From positions 1 through 38,988 of the forward strand of contig JACPWF010000007.1 of NCBI GenBank assembly GCA_016197155.1: a stretch of 38,988 nt of DNA. The letters are read 5' to 3'. Shown here piece after piece: positions 15,601 through 23,523 of the stretch (its first letter is position 1; each line of letters starts with the position of its first letter). The notes under the pieces are model-generated. The model was given only the letters and a program-made list of their open reading frames with translations, did no database searches and had not been told where the DNA came from. The DNA is from Candidatus Omnitrophota bacterium (GTDB lineage Bacteria; Omnitrophota; Gorgyraeia; 2-02-FULL-51-18). Position numbers and translations under genes: made by a program.

Positions 15601-15641
15601 TCTAGTTAGGAATGAATAATAAAATTAAAAGGTAGTATAAA

Positions 15642-16076
15642 ATGATAAAAAATAGAATAAAATCTATTTTGACGGCGCTTCTTCTGTCTCTGGCATTTTC
15701 AAACTTTTCAATAGCCATGGCCGAGGAGGATTCGGGGTCTTGGTACGAGAGCGTGCGGCAGTCCGAATCCGCCACCGTGTCAGAGCCCGATCACAGAGAC
15801 AATCGGGCGGCTGATACCAGACAAGCCGTTGAGTCCGTGTCTAAAACGGACGCCGTCGCGGGTTTGGCGCGTTTTGAGGAATCGGCAAAGGTGATGAACC
15901 TGCAGGGGGAGATCGCTCATCAGGAAGCGGCTGTCCAGCAGGCCTCCGTATCAACCGGCGCTCAGGTTACCATTCTTCAGCCAGTGGGTTCGCCCGATAG
16001 GGTTGCCGTTACTCCTTCAGGGGCTCAACTTCAAGGAAATTACCAAAGGGTTGGTAGACAAAGGGTTGATGGATGA
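15642..16076 (+). CDS. Small exported protein, tandem paralogue 1
   Basis: I do not recognise this family. The protein (144 residues) starts with a Sec-type signal peptide: basic MIKNRIK, then a hydrophobic stretch, with cleavage probably after SIAMA. No lipobox Cys is present, so it is likely periplasmic or secreted. The mature N-terminus EEDSGSWYESVRQSES continues into a hydrophilic segment that is almost identical in the next gene. The C-terminal third (QEAAVQQASVSTGAQ onward) is only loosely similar to the paralogue and is rich in Gln, Val and Ser. It has its own promoter and its stop overlaps the next start as ATGA. Mature sequence without Cys and with few aromatics suggests a flexible or helical peptide. 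Confidence 0.75.
   Translation: MIKNRIKSILTALLLSLAFSNFSIAMAEEDSGSWYESVRQSESATVSEPDHRDNRAADTRQAVESVSKTDAVAGLARFEESAKVMNLQGEIAHQEAAVQQASVSTGAQVTILQPVGSPDRVAVTPSGAQLQGNYQRVGRQRVDG
15714..15869 (+). repeat. 156-bp direct repeat, copy 1
   Basis: This block matches 16133-16288 with 7 differences in 156 bases by my count. It covers the end of the signal peptide and the first 50 or so mature residues. Similarity falls abruptly on both sides. Confidence 0.88.
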
Positions 16077-16450
16077 AAAAATATTTCTTGCCCACCGTTT
16101 TTTTATTTCTGGCATCTCTAATCTCGTCAACGGCCATGGCCGAGGAGGACTCGGGCTCTTGGTACGAGAGCGTGCGGCAGTCCGAATCCGCCACCGTGTC
16201 AGAGCCCGATCACAGAGACAATCGGGCGACCGATGTCAGACAGGCCGTTGAGTCCGTGTCTAAAACGGACGCCGTCGCGGGTTTGGCGGATCTGAAGGGG
16301 ACGGCGGAAGCGGAATTACGAAGCGAAATTTCCCGTCAGGAAGCGGCGGCTCAGCAGGTTTCGGCGTCGGCATCAACCGGCGCCCAGTCGGGAGAATCGG
16401 GCGGAAAGGTCGCCGCTTCTATCCAAGATGTTACGCCTCAATTTAACTGA
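16073..16450 (+). CDS. Small exported protein, tandem paralogue 2
   Basis: This 125-residue protein has a different signal peptide (MKKYFLPTVFLFLASLISS) from paralogue 1, but from AMAEEDSGSWYES to DAVAGLA the two differ at only two residues (Ala/Thr and Thr/Val). Beyond that the shared features are EI-x2-QEAA-x-QQ and STGAQ. ATG 16073 overlaps the upstream stop. The sequence is hydrophilic, has no Cys and ends VTPQFN. The gene converges on the outer-membrane barrel gene with only 17 bases between stops and no visible terminator. Function is unknown. Confidence 0.75.
   Translation: MKKYFLPTVFLFLASLISSTAMAEEDSGSWYESVRQSESATVSEPDHRDNRATDVRQAVESVSKTDAVAGLADLKGTAEAELRSEISRQEAAAQQVSASASTGAQSGESGGKVAASIQDVTPQFN
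16133..16288 (+). repeat. 156-bp direct repeat, copy 2
   Basis: Second copy of the block at 15714-15869, offset by 419 bases. Three codons change synonymously and two codons change an amino acid with two base changes each. Confidence 0.88.
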
Positions 16451-16467
16451 ATAGCCGATCCCTACCG

Positions 16468-17925
16468 TTAAAAATTCCAACTCAGGCTGACCGAAGAGTA
16501 GGTCGTGTTGTCCCTTTGTTCATCGGGAAAAGACCCGCCCGGCCAGAAAACTCCGCTACGGAATATCGCCGACCAGTTTTCCCGGATTTTCCAATGGAGA
16601 TACACATCCCATTCCTCGCCCAGGTCCCTTGAGGCATTGGTGGATTCCAGGTCCGAGGTTCCGCCCGACTCCCTGTCTTTTCTGAAGACGTAATATTTGG
16701 TCCCCAAAATTATCCGGCGGAAAAAGGGAATCTCCGGAAAAGGTTTCGTGGAAACGCCGGCTGAGACGATGTGGATATTGGAAAGCCGCGGCTGAAAGGC
16801 GTAGCCGGCCAGGTAATACCCGAAGTAAAGAAAATTGTTATCCCGCGAGCGGGTCGAACCCCCGTCGGTGTTGGTCACGCTGGTTCTGGTTTCCTCTCCG
16901 GATCCGTAGGCGTAGTCGAGGTCGAGGACGGGGTGCCAGTCTCCTTCAAAGGCGTAGTTGATATTTAGCGCCGCGCCGAGGCTTTGCACCCGCGTCTTCC
17001 TCAAGGGGACGCGCAGGACGTCCGTGTAGGACTGCCCTCCCTCGCGGATGATTTCCGAGCCGATCTTCAAATGCTTGTCGGGAGACCATGTGGCCCCGAG
17101 TCCAAGATAGGACGACTTGTAATGGTAATTCTGCCGGGGATCCTCGGGGATTTGTGAGGATTTGTCTCTTTGAATGAGTCCATAAGCGTACAGGGCGATG
17201 TCCTCAAAACCCGAGTAAACGGTCTCGCTTCCGAAAAACGCCCTTTGTCCCTCTTTGTCGAATCCCGGCGCGCTGTAGTCGATGTTGTCGCTGTGCGGCG
17301 GCGACAGCGCCGCGAAATGTTTTTGCCGGAAACTCCCGAAGTGGTTTTCAATCTGCAGGCCGTCGTCGAAAGCGGAATAAGCAATACCTCTTCCCAAAAA
17401 AAAATGCTGGCGTCCGGTGGTGATTTTGAGCGGCGCCTGAAAAACGGGTTCGAGATTCAGTTCATAGTAAAGCGCCTGGATGTCTGGCCCCTGGCTGTCG
17501 TTTCCGACGCCGGTGTACGTGGGCCCGGTGTCGCGGTTGATGGTGGACATGAGAAAGCGCGCGAGCACACTGTGCGTGGCCTGGTAATTCAAGTAGGACC
17601 ACAGGTAGAGGTCCTGTTTCCAGCTCCATTTGAGGAAGTCCTCTTTTATTTTTTGGTTGTCAATCTGATTGTAATCCCGGAAGGTTGAAATGAGAGAGCC
17701 ACCGAAGAGAACCGACGGCGCCCGGCGGGCCTCTTTTTTTGATTCAAGGTTTTCGGAGCTTTCGTGGGATTGCTCGATGCCCGAGATGGTTTCTTCCTGG
17801 CGGACGGCCTGATTTTGTTTTTCGCTCTCGCCAAGCGCGTGGGGGAGCCGAGAAAAAAAGAAGACCAGGAAGACAAAGACAACGAGGTCTCGCCTATGAT
17901 AGAATTTCCGAATGGCGCTTTTCAA
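16468..17925 (-). CDS. Outer-membrane beta-barrel, alginate-export (AlgE-like) type
   Basis: The protein (485 residues) begins with a basic segment (MKSAIRKFYHRR) and a long hydrophobic signal peptide ending near SRLPHALG, followed by a charged spacer. The body alternates polar and hydrophobic residues with many aromatics in the manner of a large beta-barrel, and contains LKITTGRQHFFLGRGIAYS, which resembles the alginate-export barrel family. It ends in SLSWNF, with the terminal Phe used for barrel assembly. Such porins export polysaccharide or admit small solutes; the substrate is not predictable. The only usable start is TTG 17925, which lies inside the first codons of the divergent diguanylate cyclase gene. 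Confidence 0.75.
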   Translation of the reverse strand: MKSAIRKFYHRRDLVVFVFLVFFFSRLPHALGESEKQNQAVRQEETISGIEQSHESSENLESKKEARRAPSVLFGGSLISTFRDYNQIDNQKIKEDFLKWSWKQDLYLWSYLNYQATHSVLARFLMSTINRDTGPTYTGVGNDSQGPDIQALYYELNLEPVFQAPLKITTGRQHFFLGRGIAYSAFDDGLQIENHFGSFRQKHFAALSPPHSDNIDYSAPGFDKEGQRAFFGSETVYSGFEDIALYAYGLIQRDKSSQIPEDPRQNYHYKSSYLGLGATWSPDKHLKIGSEIIREGGQSYTDVLRVPLRKTRVQSLGAALNINYAFEGDWHPVLDLDYAYGSGEETRTSVTNTDGGSTRSRDNNFLYFGYYLAGYAFQPRLSNIHIVSAGVSTKPFPEIPFFRRIILGTKYYVFRKDRESGGTSDLESTNASRDLGEEWDVYLHWKIRENWSAIFRSGVFWPGGSFPDEQRDNTTYSSVSLSWNF

Positions 17926-19510
17926 AAAGTCCCTTTCCTCATTTGCCTTATTCTTGGGGACGCTCGGGGCGGTTTCATTCTATATCGCCTTCCTCTCGCA
18001 CACAACGGTTTTTGAGTCGCTTCGCATGAGATCCGTCGACAGCCTTTACCGCTGGAGGGCAGGCCATGCGCAAAATTCCCAGGCGCTTTCTCAGATCGTC
18101 GTGATCGGCGCCGACGACGACTCCTTTCACAAGATCAACCGCCGGTGGCCGTGGCCGCGTCCTGTGCACGCGGTTTTTCTGGATAAACTCGAGGCGCTGG
18201 GTCCGAAGGTCGTCGCGCTGGATTTCGCCTACATCGGAAGGAGCGAGGGTGAGCGCGTGGACGAGTGGCTGGCCGAGGCCATCGGCAAAAACAGGAACGT
18301 GATCCTGGCCAGCTATTTTACGGAGGGCGGGAAACACCTTTTGCCGCTCGATCGGTTTCACGAAAAGGCGCTGGGGCTGGGTTTCGCCAATAAAATCGAG
18401 GACGCCGACGACGTCAACCGGCGCGCCTCCTTTCAAGTGCCGCTCGAGGGCGGGCGGGAGAAAGTGCCCTCCCTGTCTTTGGCGGCGGTGAGCGCCTTCG
18501 CCGGAAAAGAGATTGGGATTCCTCCCAATAGAGGATGGCAGTCCTACCGCTATTCCCCTCAAAAATTTTCTTACATCCCGTTTTGGAAAGTGGTCGCGGG
18601 AAAGGCGGATGAGGGGCTTGTCAGGGGCCGGATCGCGGTGGTGGGCGCGGTGAGCCCGTCCACCCACGACATTCATCCCACGCCGCTGGGTCCCATGGCC
18701 GGCGTTTACATTCACGCCAACGAGGCGGCCTCGCTTCTGGAGGGGGATTTTGTCCGCTCGGGCTTTCTGGATCACGAGTGGATTTTCCTTTTGATGCTGG
18801 CGGCTTTCTTTTTCGCGATCTTTTCCCGGATGGATCTGCTGAAGGGATTTCTCGTTTTACTCGCTCTGGGATTTTTGCTCGTCGCCCTTTCCGGTTTTCT
18901 GTTCACGCGGATGAACGTGCTCATCGAGCCTTTTTCGCCGGTTTGGGTTCTGGCGTTCGTCTACGGGGTCTGTCTTCTGCGCCGTTCCCTTTCCGCGTAT
19001 CTGGAAAACAGGGCGCTTCAGCGGCAGGTGGTGATGGACCATTTGACGGGGCTCTACGGATACAAGTACCTTTCCCTTCGCCTGGGCAGGGAATTTCAAA
19101 ATTCCTCGGCCGAGTTCTGCTACGTGATGGTTGACATTGACAAATTTAAGGATGTGAACGATTCCCACGGCCACGAAACGGGAAATGCCGTGATCGTCGG
19201 CGTGGCGAAGATCCTTAAAAACGGCGTGCGCGCCAGCGACGTGGCCGCGCGCTACGGGGGGGACGAGTTTTGCCTCATTCTTCTCAATTGCGGCCGGCCC
19301 GCGGCGGAGCAAACGATGGAAAAAATCCGCAAATCCGTCGAGAACGCCTCATTTAAAAGCGAGTACGGGGATTTTCACGTGACGGTGTCGATCGGCGTCG
19401 CCTGCCGGAAAACGGTGGACGCGAAAACCGCCCAGGACCTCATCACCTTCGCCGACAAGGCCCTCTACCAGGCCAAGCTCGGCGGCCGCAACAAAATCTG
19501 CGTGTATTGA
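17912..19510 (+). CDS. CHASE2-GGDEF diguanylate cyclase
   Basis: The protein (532 residues) has one N-terminal membrane helix, an extracytoplasmic CHASE2 sensor domain (about residues 35-285, including VVIGADDDSFHKINRRWPWPR and GPMAGVYIHANEAAS), three membrane helices (about 288-365) and a C-terminal GGDEF domain. The signature GGDEF is exact at residues 449-453, and the inhibitory I-site RASD lies five residues before it, so the enzyme should be active and product-inhibited. It makes cyclic di-GMP in the cytoplasm. ATG 17912 overlaps the start of the divergent barrel gene by 14 bases, linking a possible exopolysaccharide exporter with a c-di-GMP source. Confidence 0.92.
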   Translation: MALFKKSLSSFALFLGTLGAVSFYIAFLSHTTVFESLRMRSVDSLYRWRAGHAQNSQALSQIVVIGADDDSFHKINRRWPWPRPVHAVFLDKLEALGPKVVALDFAYIGRSEGERVDEWLAEAIGKNRNVILASYFTEGGKHLLPLDRFHEKALGLGFANKIEDADDVNRRASFQVPLEGGREKVPSLSLAAVSAFAGKEIGIPPNRGWQSYRYSPQKFSYIPFWKVVAGKADEGLVRGRIAVVGAVSPSTHDIHPTPLGPMAGVYIHANEAASLLEGDFVRSGFLDHEWIFLLMLAAFFFAIFSRMDLLKGFLVLLALGFLLVALSGFLFTRMNVLIEPFSPVWVLAFVYGVCLLRRSLSAYLENRALQRQVVMDHLTGLYGYKYLSLRLGREFQNSSAEFCYVMVDIDKFKDVNDSHGHETGNAVIVGVAKILKNGVRASDVAARYGGDEFCLILLNCGRPAAEQTMEKIRKSVENASFKSEYGDFHVTVSIGVACRKTVDAKTAQDLITFADKALYQAKLGGRNKICVY

Positions 19511-19535
19511 CAGAAGGCGCTCCGGCAGGTATACT
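19507..19535 (+). promoter_or_regulatory. Strong sigma-70-type promoter of the pyr operon
   Basis: A consensus TTGACA (19507-19512) and TATACT (19530-19535) are exactly 17 bases apart. The -35 box overlaps the TGA stop of the upstream cyclase gene. Transcription should start near 19542, giving a leader of about 58 bases before pyrR, too short for an antiterminator plus terminator. Confidence 0.85.
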
Positions 19536-19561
19536 CTGGCGGATTGTCGGAATTTCAAAGA

Positions 19562-19594
19562 CCTTTTAAATAGGCCCCGAGAGGCCTGCAAAGG
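19562..19594 (+). promoter_or_regulatory. PyrR-binding hairpin overlapping the pyrR ribosome binding site
   Basis: The lower stem CCTTT/AAAGG and upper stem AGGCC/GGCCT enclose the loop CCGAGA. The conserved PyrR target in Bacillus reads AGUCCAGAGAGGCU, and here the RNA reads AGGCCCCGAGAGGCCU, with the GAGAGG core intact. The 3' strand of the lower stem (AAAGG, 19590-19594) is part of AAAGGGAG, the only ribosome binding site for GTG 19601. PyrR bound to the hairpin with UMP would therefore hide the site. This predicts translational repression, as described for mycobacterial pyrR, rather than transcription attenuation. Confidence 0.8.
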
Positions 19595-19600
19595 GAGAAT

Positions 19601-20125
19601 GTGAGTAAACTCGTCCTCGATGCTCCGTCCATGGAGCGCGCCGTGGTCCGCATGGCGCATGAAATCCTCGAACAAAATAAAGAGATCCCCGATTTGGCGC
19701 TCGTTGGCATCCAGCGCGGCGGCGTCATTTTGGCCAACCGCCTCTGGAAGGCCATCGAAGCCATTTCCAAAACCAAACTTCCGCTGGGCACGCTCGACAT
19801 CAATCTCTACCGCGACGACCTCACGCGCGTGGCCGAACAGCCGGTCATCCGCAAAACCGATATCCATTTTCCGATCGACAATAAAATCGTCATCCTCGTC
19901 GACGACGTCCTCTACACCGGCCGCACGATCCGCTCGGCGCTGGACGCGCTGATTGATTTTGGGCGCCCGAAGCGGATGGAACTGGCGGTCCTCGTCGACC
20001 GCGGGCACCGCGAGCTTCCCATCCGCGCGGATTTCGTGGGGAAGAATATTCCGACGAGCGAAAAAGAGCTCGTGCACGTGCGCTTCACGGAGAGCGACGG
20101 CAAAGACGAGGTGATTGTCAAATGA
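19601..20125 (+). CDS. pyrR: Pyrimidine operon regulator / uracil phosphoribosyltransferase-like PyrR
   Basis: PyrR binds a hairpin in pyr mRNA when UMP is high and shuts down the operon. The 174-residue protein contains the PRPP-binding motif [19 protein letters not shown] and the family blocks [17 protein letters not shown] and [16 protein letters not shown] 19601 follows AAAGGGAG with normal spacing. Its RNA target is visible immediately upstream, so the regulator and its site are coded together and probably autoregulate. The gene overlaps pyrB by 4 bases. Confidence 0.96.
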   Translation: MSKLVLDAPSMERAVVRMAHEILEQNKEIPDLALVGIQRGGVILANRLWKAIEAISKTKLPLGTLDINLYRDDLTRVAEQPVIRKTDIHFPIDNKIVILVDDVLYTGRTIRSALDALIDFGRPKRMELAVLVDRGHRELPIRADFVGKNIPTSEKELVHVRFTESDGKDEVIVK

Positions 20126-21090
20126 CAGAAATCAGAAGTCAGAAATCAGAAGACAGGGAAAAGAAAAAAGGCTGGGTGAGGAAAGATCTTCTTTCCATTG
20201 AAGAACTGTCGAAAGAGGAAATAGAGCTTGTCTTGAACACGGCGGATTCATTCAAAGAAGTGTCCGCGCGCGACGTGAAAAAAGTGCCCGCGCTTCGAGG
20301 GAAAACAATCGCCAATTTATTTTTTGAATCTTCCACGCGCACGCGGACCAGTTTTGAAATCGCGGCCAAGCGCCTGTCGGCCGACATCATCAATTTCTCC
20401 TCCTCGGGCTCCAGCGCCTCCAAAGGCGAGAGCCTGAAAGACACCGCGAAAAACATCGAGGCCATGCACGTCGACACGATCGTGATGCGGCACCCTTCCT
20501 CGGGTTCGGCGGAATATTTATCCAAGTGCGTGAAGGCCGGCGTCGTGAACGCGGGAGACGGGATCCACGAGCACCCGACGCAGGGACTGCTCGACCTTTT
20601 CACGATCCGCGAGCGGAAAAAAACGCTCGAGGGGGTCAGGGTGTGCCTCGTGGGGGACATCCTTCACTCGCGCGTGGCGCGTTCGAACATCTGGGGACTC
20701 AAAAAAATGGGCGCCCGGGTCACCGTGTGCGGCCCGCCGACCCTCATCCCCGCCAAAATTGAAGAATTGGGAGTGGAGGTCAGTTATGACCTCGATAAAA
20801 TCATTCAAGAACAGGATGTGCTGAATATTTTAAGGATTCAGCTCGAGAGGCAGCGCGGCGCCTTTTTTCCCTCGATCCGCGAGTACGCGGCCGAGTACGG
20901 CATTTCCAAAGAGCGGCTCCGCAAAGCCAAGCCGGACGTCATCATCATGCACCCCGGACCCATCAATCGCGGCGTGGAACTTTCCTCGGAGGTGGCCGAC
21001 GGCGCGCATTCGGTGATCCTGGATCAGGTGACAAACGGAGTGGCCATACGCATGGCGGTTTTATTTTTGACAACGGCGATGGACAAATGA
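20122..21090 (+). CDS. pyrB: Aspartate carbamoyltransferase catalytic subunit
   Basis: PyrB joins carbamoyl phosphate to aspartate, the second step of UMP synthesis. Motifs present are [19 protein letters not shown] (carbamoyl phosphate loop), [12 protein letters not shown] and [18 protein letters not shown]. The 322 residues exceed the usual 308 or so because of an N-terminal extension of about 15 residues ([15 protein letters not shown]). This is encoded by a low-complexity repeat of CAGAA(A/G)TCAGAA type; the usual family start aligns at [11 protein letters not shown] 20122 overlaps the pyrR stop. No regulatory subunit pyrI is present. Confidence 0.96.
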   Translation: MTEIRSQKSEDREKKKGWVRKDLLSIEELSKEEIELVLNTADSFKEVSARDVKKVPALRGKTIANLFFESSTRTRTSFEIAAKRLSADIINFSSSGSSASKGESLKDTAKNIEAMHVDTIVMRHPSSGSAEYLSKCVKAGVVNAGDGIHEHPTQGLLDLFTIRERKKTLEGVRVCLVGDILHSRVARSNIWGLKKMGARVTVCGPPTLIPAKIEELGVEVSYDLDKIIQEQDVLNILRIQLERQRGAFFPSIREYAAEYGISKERLRKAKPDVIIMHPGPINRGVELSSEVADGAHSVILDQVTNGVAIRMAVLFLTTAMDK

Positions 21091-22370
21091 AAACCCTCAT
21101 CAAAAACGGACACGTGGTCGATCCGAAAAATAAAATAGACGCGGTGATGGATGTTTTGATCGAAAACGGCCGCGTGAAAAAAGTTTCGAAGAAAATCACC
21201 GAGACCGCCGAGCGCGCGCTCGACGCGAAAGGGAAAATCGTCTGTCCGGGGCTCATCGACATGCACGTGCATTTGCGCCAGCCGGGGTACGAATACAAAG
21301 AAACGATCGAGACCGGCCTGCGCGCGGCCGCCAAGGGCGGTTTCACGGGCGTGTGCCCGATGCCGAACACCAGCCCCGTCGCGGACCGGCGCTCGGACAT
21401 GTAGTTTATGATCGGCGAGGCCGAGCGGCTTTCGCTCATTCGCCTGTGGCCGGCGGGGGCCGTGACCTTGAAACAGGAAGGGAAAGAACTCACCGAGTTT
21501 GGGGAATTGAAAAAAGGCGGGGCGGTGGCGCTCTCGGACGACGGCCGGCCGATCTCGGATTCGCAGATCCTGCGGCGGGCGCTCGAGTACGCGAAAAAAT
21601 TTAACCTCGCGATCCTCGCGCACTGCGAGGACTCCGGGCTTTTCTGCGGCGGGTGCGTGCACGAAGGTTTTGTGTCGACCAGGCTCGGGCTTCCCGGGAT
21701 TCCGGCCGAGGCCGAGAGCGCGGAAGTCGCGCGCGACATTCAACTGGCGGACCTGACCGGCGGCCGGCTCCATTTTTGTCATATTTCCAGCAAAAAATCG
21801 CTCGACCTCATTCGTCAGGCCAAGGCCGCCGGCTCGCGCGTCACGGCGGAGACCTGTCCCCATTATTTTCATCTCACGGACGAGGCGGTTTTGAATTACA
21901 ACACCCACGCCAAGATGAATCCGCCGCTTCGCACGCGCGAAGACGTCGAGGCGGTGAAAAAGGCTTTGAAGGACGGCACGATCGACGTGATCGCGACGGA
22001 CCACGCGCCGCATTCGGAAAGCGAAAAGGCGGTGGAGTTTGACCAGGCGCCGTTCGGCATCATCGGTCTCGAGACGTCGCTCGGGCTTTCGCTCGGGCTC
22101 GTGGCCGAAAAAGTTTTGACGCTGACCGAGCTTGTCACGAAAATGTCGGTGAAGCCCGCCGGGATCCTGGGTCTCGAGGGCGGCCACTTGTCCGAAGGGG
22201 CTGCCGCGGACATCACGGTTTTCGATCCGGAAAAAGAATGGGTGGTGGAGAAGGAAAAATTGGAATCCAAATCAAAAAACTCGCCGTTTTTGGGATGGAA
22301 ATTAAAAGGACAGGCGACGGACGTTTTCTGCGAAGGGCGATGGGTGTTGAAAAATGGCGAAATTGCGTAA
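21087..22370 (+). pseudogene. pyrC: Dihydroorotase interrupted by an in-frame TAG
   Basis: PyrC closes carbamoyl aspartate to dihydroorotate. Reading from ATG 21087, the metal-binding His60 and His62 ([10 protein letters not shown]), [14 protein letters not shown], then TAG at codon 106 (21402-21404), then FMIGEAERL onward, give one continuous 427-codon dihydroorotase with ILAHCEDSG, HFCHISS and IATDHAPHSE intact. There is no frameshift and no other damage. The family usually has an aromatic or aliphatic residue at the TAG position, so TAC or TAT to TAG is the simplest change. TAG ends several undoubted genes here (atpA, atpF, pyrF), so it is not reassigned. Possibilities are assembly or sequencing error, a real nonsense mutation in the sampled strain, or suppression. 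An ATG at 21408 could restart translation. Confidence 0.9.
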
Positions 22371-23523
22371 GCCGCGGGGTCGGAGGCCTGTGGCACCCAA
22401 GGGTCTGACAGCAGGCGGTGCCAGAGGCCTCCGACCCCTACGACCCCCGGCCATTCTCGCTTTGGAAGACGGGGAGGTTTACCGCGGCCGGTCGTTCGGG
22501 GCCCAGGGCGAAGCCCGCGGCGAAGTCGTTTTCAATACCAGCATGATGGGCTATCAGGAAATTCTCACCGACCCTTCCTATAAAGGGCAGATGGTGTGCA
22601 TGACCTATCCCTTAATCGGGAATTACGGTGTCAACCCCGAAGACGTCGAATCCAGAAAACCGTTCGTGGAAGGGTTCATCGTGAAAGAGGCCAGCTCCAT
22701 CGTCTCCAACTGGCGCGCGACCCAGGACCTCGGGAGCTATCTCAAAAAAAACCGCGTCGTGGGGATCGAGGGCGTGGACACGCGGGCGCTCACAAAACAT
22801 TTGAGAGAAGAGGGCGCAAAGAAAGGCATTATTTCGACGAAAGATTTGAATGAAAAAAGCCTGGTGAAAAAAGTAAAGGCCTCCGCGGGCCTGGTGGGCC
22901 GCGACCTCATCAAGGAAGTCACCTGCGAAAAAGCCTATGACTGGAATAGGACGGGAAAATTCCGCGTGGTCGCGATCGATTCGGGGATCAAGCTCAATAT
23001 TTTAAGGAGCCTGGCCGCGCGCGGGTGCCGCGTGCGCGTCGTGCCGGCGACCGCGACCAAGGAAGAGATTCTCGCGTTTAAACCCGACGGGCTTTTTCTC
23101 TCGAACGGGCCGGGGGATCCCGAGGCGCTTCCGTATATCGTGAACACGGTGAAAAGTTTATTGAATGATCTGCCCATTTTCGGGATTTGCCTGGGGCATC
23201 AAATTTTGGGGCAAGCGTTCGGGGGGAAGACATTCAAACTCAAATTCGGCCATCACGGCGGAAACCAGCCCGTGATTGATCTCAAAACCAGAAGCGTCGC
23301 GATCACCGCGCAGAATCACGGCTTCGCGGTGGACATCGGCTCGATCCGCGACAAAAACGTGGTGATGACGCACGTGAATCTGAACGACAACACCTGCGAG
23401 GGGATGGAGCATAAAACGCTTCCCATTTTTTCGGTCCAGTACCACCCCGAGGCCGCGCCGGGGCCGCATGACGCGAGCCATCATTTTGACAAATTTATAA
23501 AATTAATGGAAAAAAGTGCCTAA
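22354..23523 (+). CDS. carA: Carbamoyl-phosphate synthase small (glutaminase) subunit with repeat-encoded N-terminus
   Basis: CarA releases ammonia from glutamine for CarB. The class I amidotransferase triad is present: Cys279 in [12 protein letters not shown] and the His-Glu pair in [13 protein letters not shown]. The family start corresponds to [18 protein letters not shown]. About 33 residues precede it, mostly Arg, Pro, Gly and Ala, and these are encoded by the palindromic element at 22376-22438. No plausible start codon lies between the element and the conserved domain, so translation must begin at ATG 22354 or at GTG 22390 within the element and read through it. The start overlaps pyrC by 17 bases and the end overlaps carB by 8. 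Confidence 0.95.
   Translation: MAKLRKPRGRRPVAPKGLTAGGARGLRPLRPPAILALEDGEVYRGRSFGAQGEARGEVVFNTSMMGYQEILTDPSYKGQMVCMTYPLIGNYGVNPEDVESRKPFVEGFIVKEASSIVSNWRATQDLGSYLKKNRVVGIEGVDTRALTKHLREEGAKKGIISTKDLNEKSLVKKVKASAGLVGRDLIKEVTCEKAYDWNRTGKFRVVAIDSGIKLNILRSLAARGCRVRVVPATATKEEILAFKPDGLFLSNGPGDPEALPYIVNTVKSLLNDLPIFGICLGHQILGQAFGGKTFKLKFGHHGGNQPVIDLKTRSVAITAQNHGFAVDIGSIRDKNVVMTHVNLNDNTCEGMEHKTLPIFSVQYHPEAAPGPHDASHHFDKFIKLMEKSA
22376..22438. repeat. 63-bp palindromic element inside carA
   Basis: Two 22-base arms, 22376-22397 and 22417-22438, are reverse complements with one mismatch and flank a 19-base loop. Each arm has GGGGTCGGAGGCCT or its complement at the outer end, the same sequence as the short palindrome at rsmI. 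The element is read in frame in carA and adds an Arg/Pro/Gly-rich N-terminus. Confidence 0.85.

Noticed and set aside
16451-16467. Bidirectional terminator between the convergent secreted-protein and barrel genes
   Set aside because: The 17-base gap contains no inverted repeat.
19542-19600. Bacillus-type antiterminator and terminator pair before pyrR
   Set aside because: The leader is only about 58 bases and no terminator hairpin with a T-run is present; only the PyrR-binding hairpin is seen.
21402-21404. Reassigned TAG codon (recoded genome or pyrrolysine)
   Set aside because: TAG ends several intact genes in the window (pyrF, the DUF4143 ATPase gene, atpF, atpA), so genome-wide reassignment is not supported.
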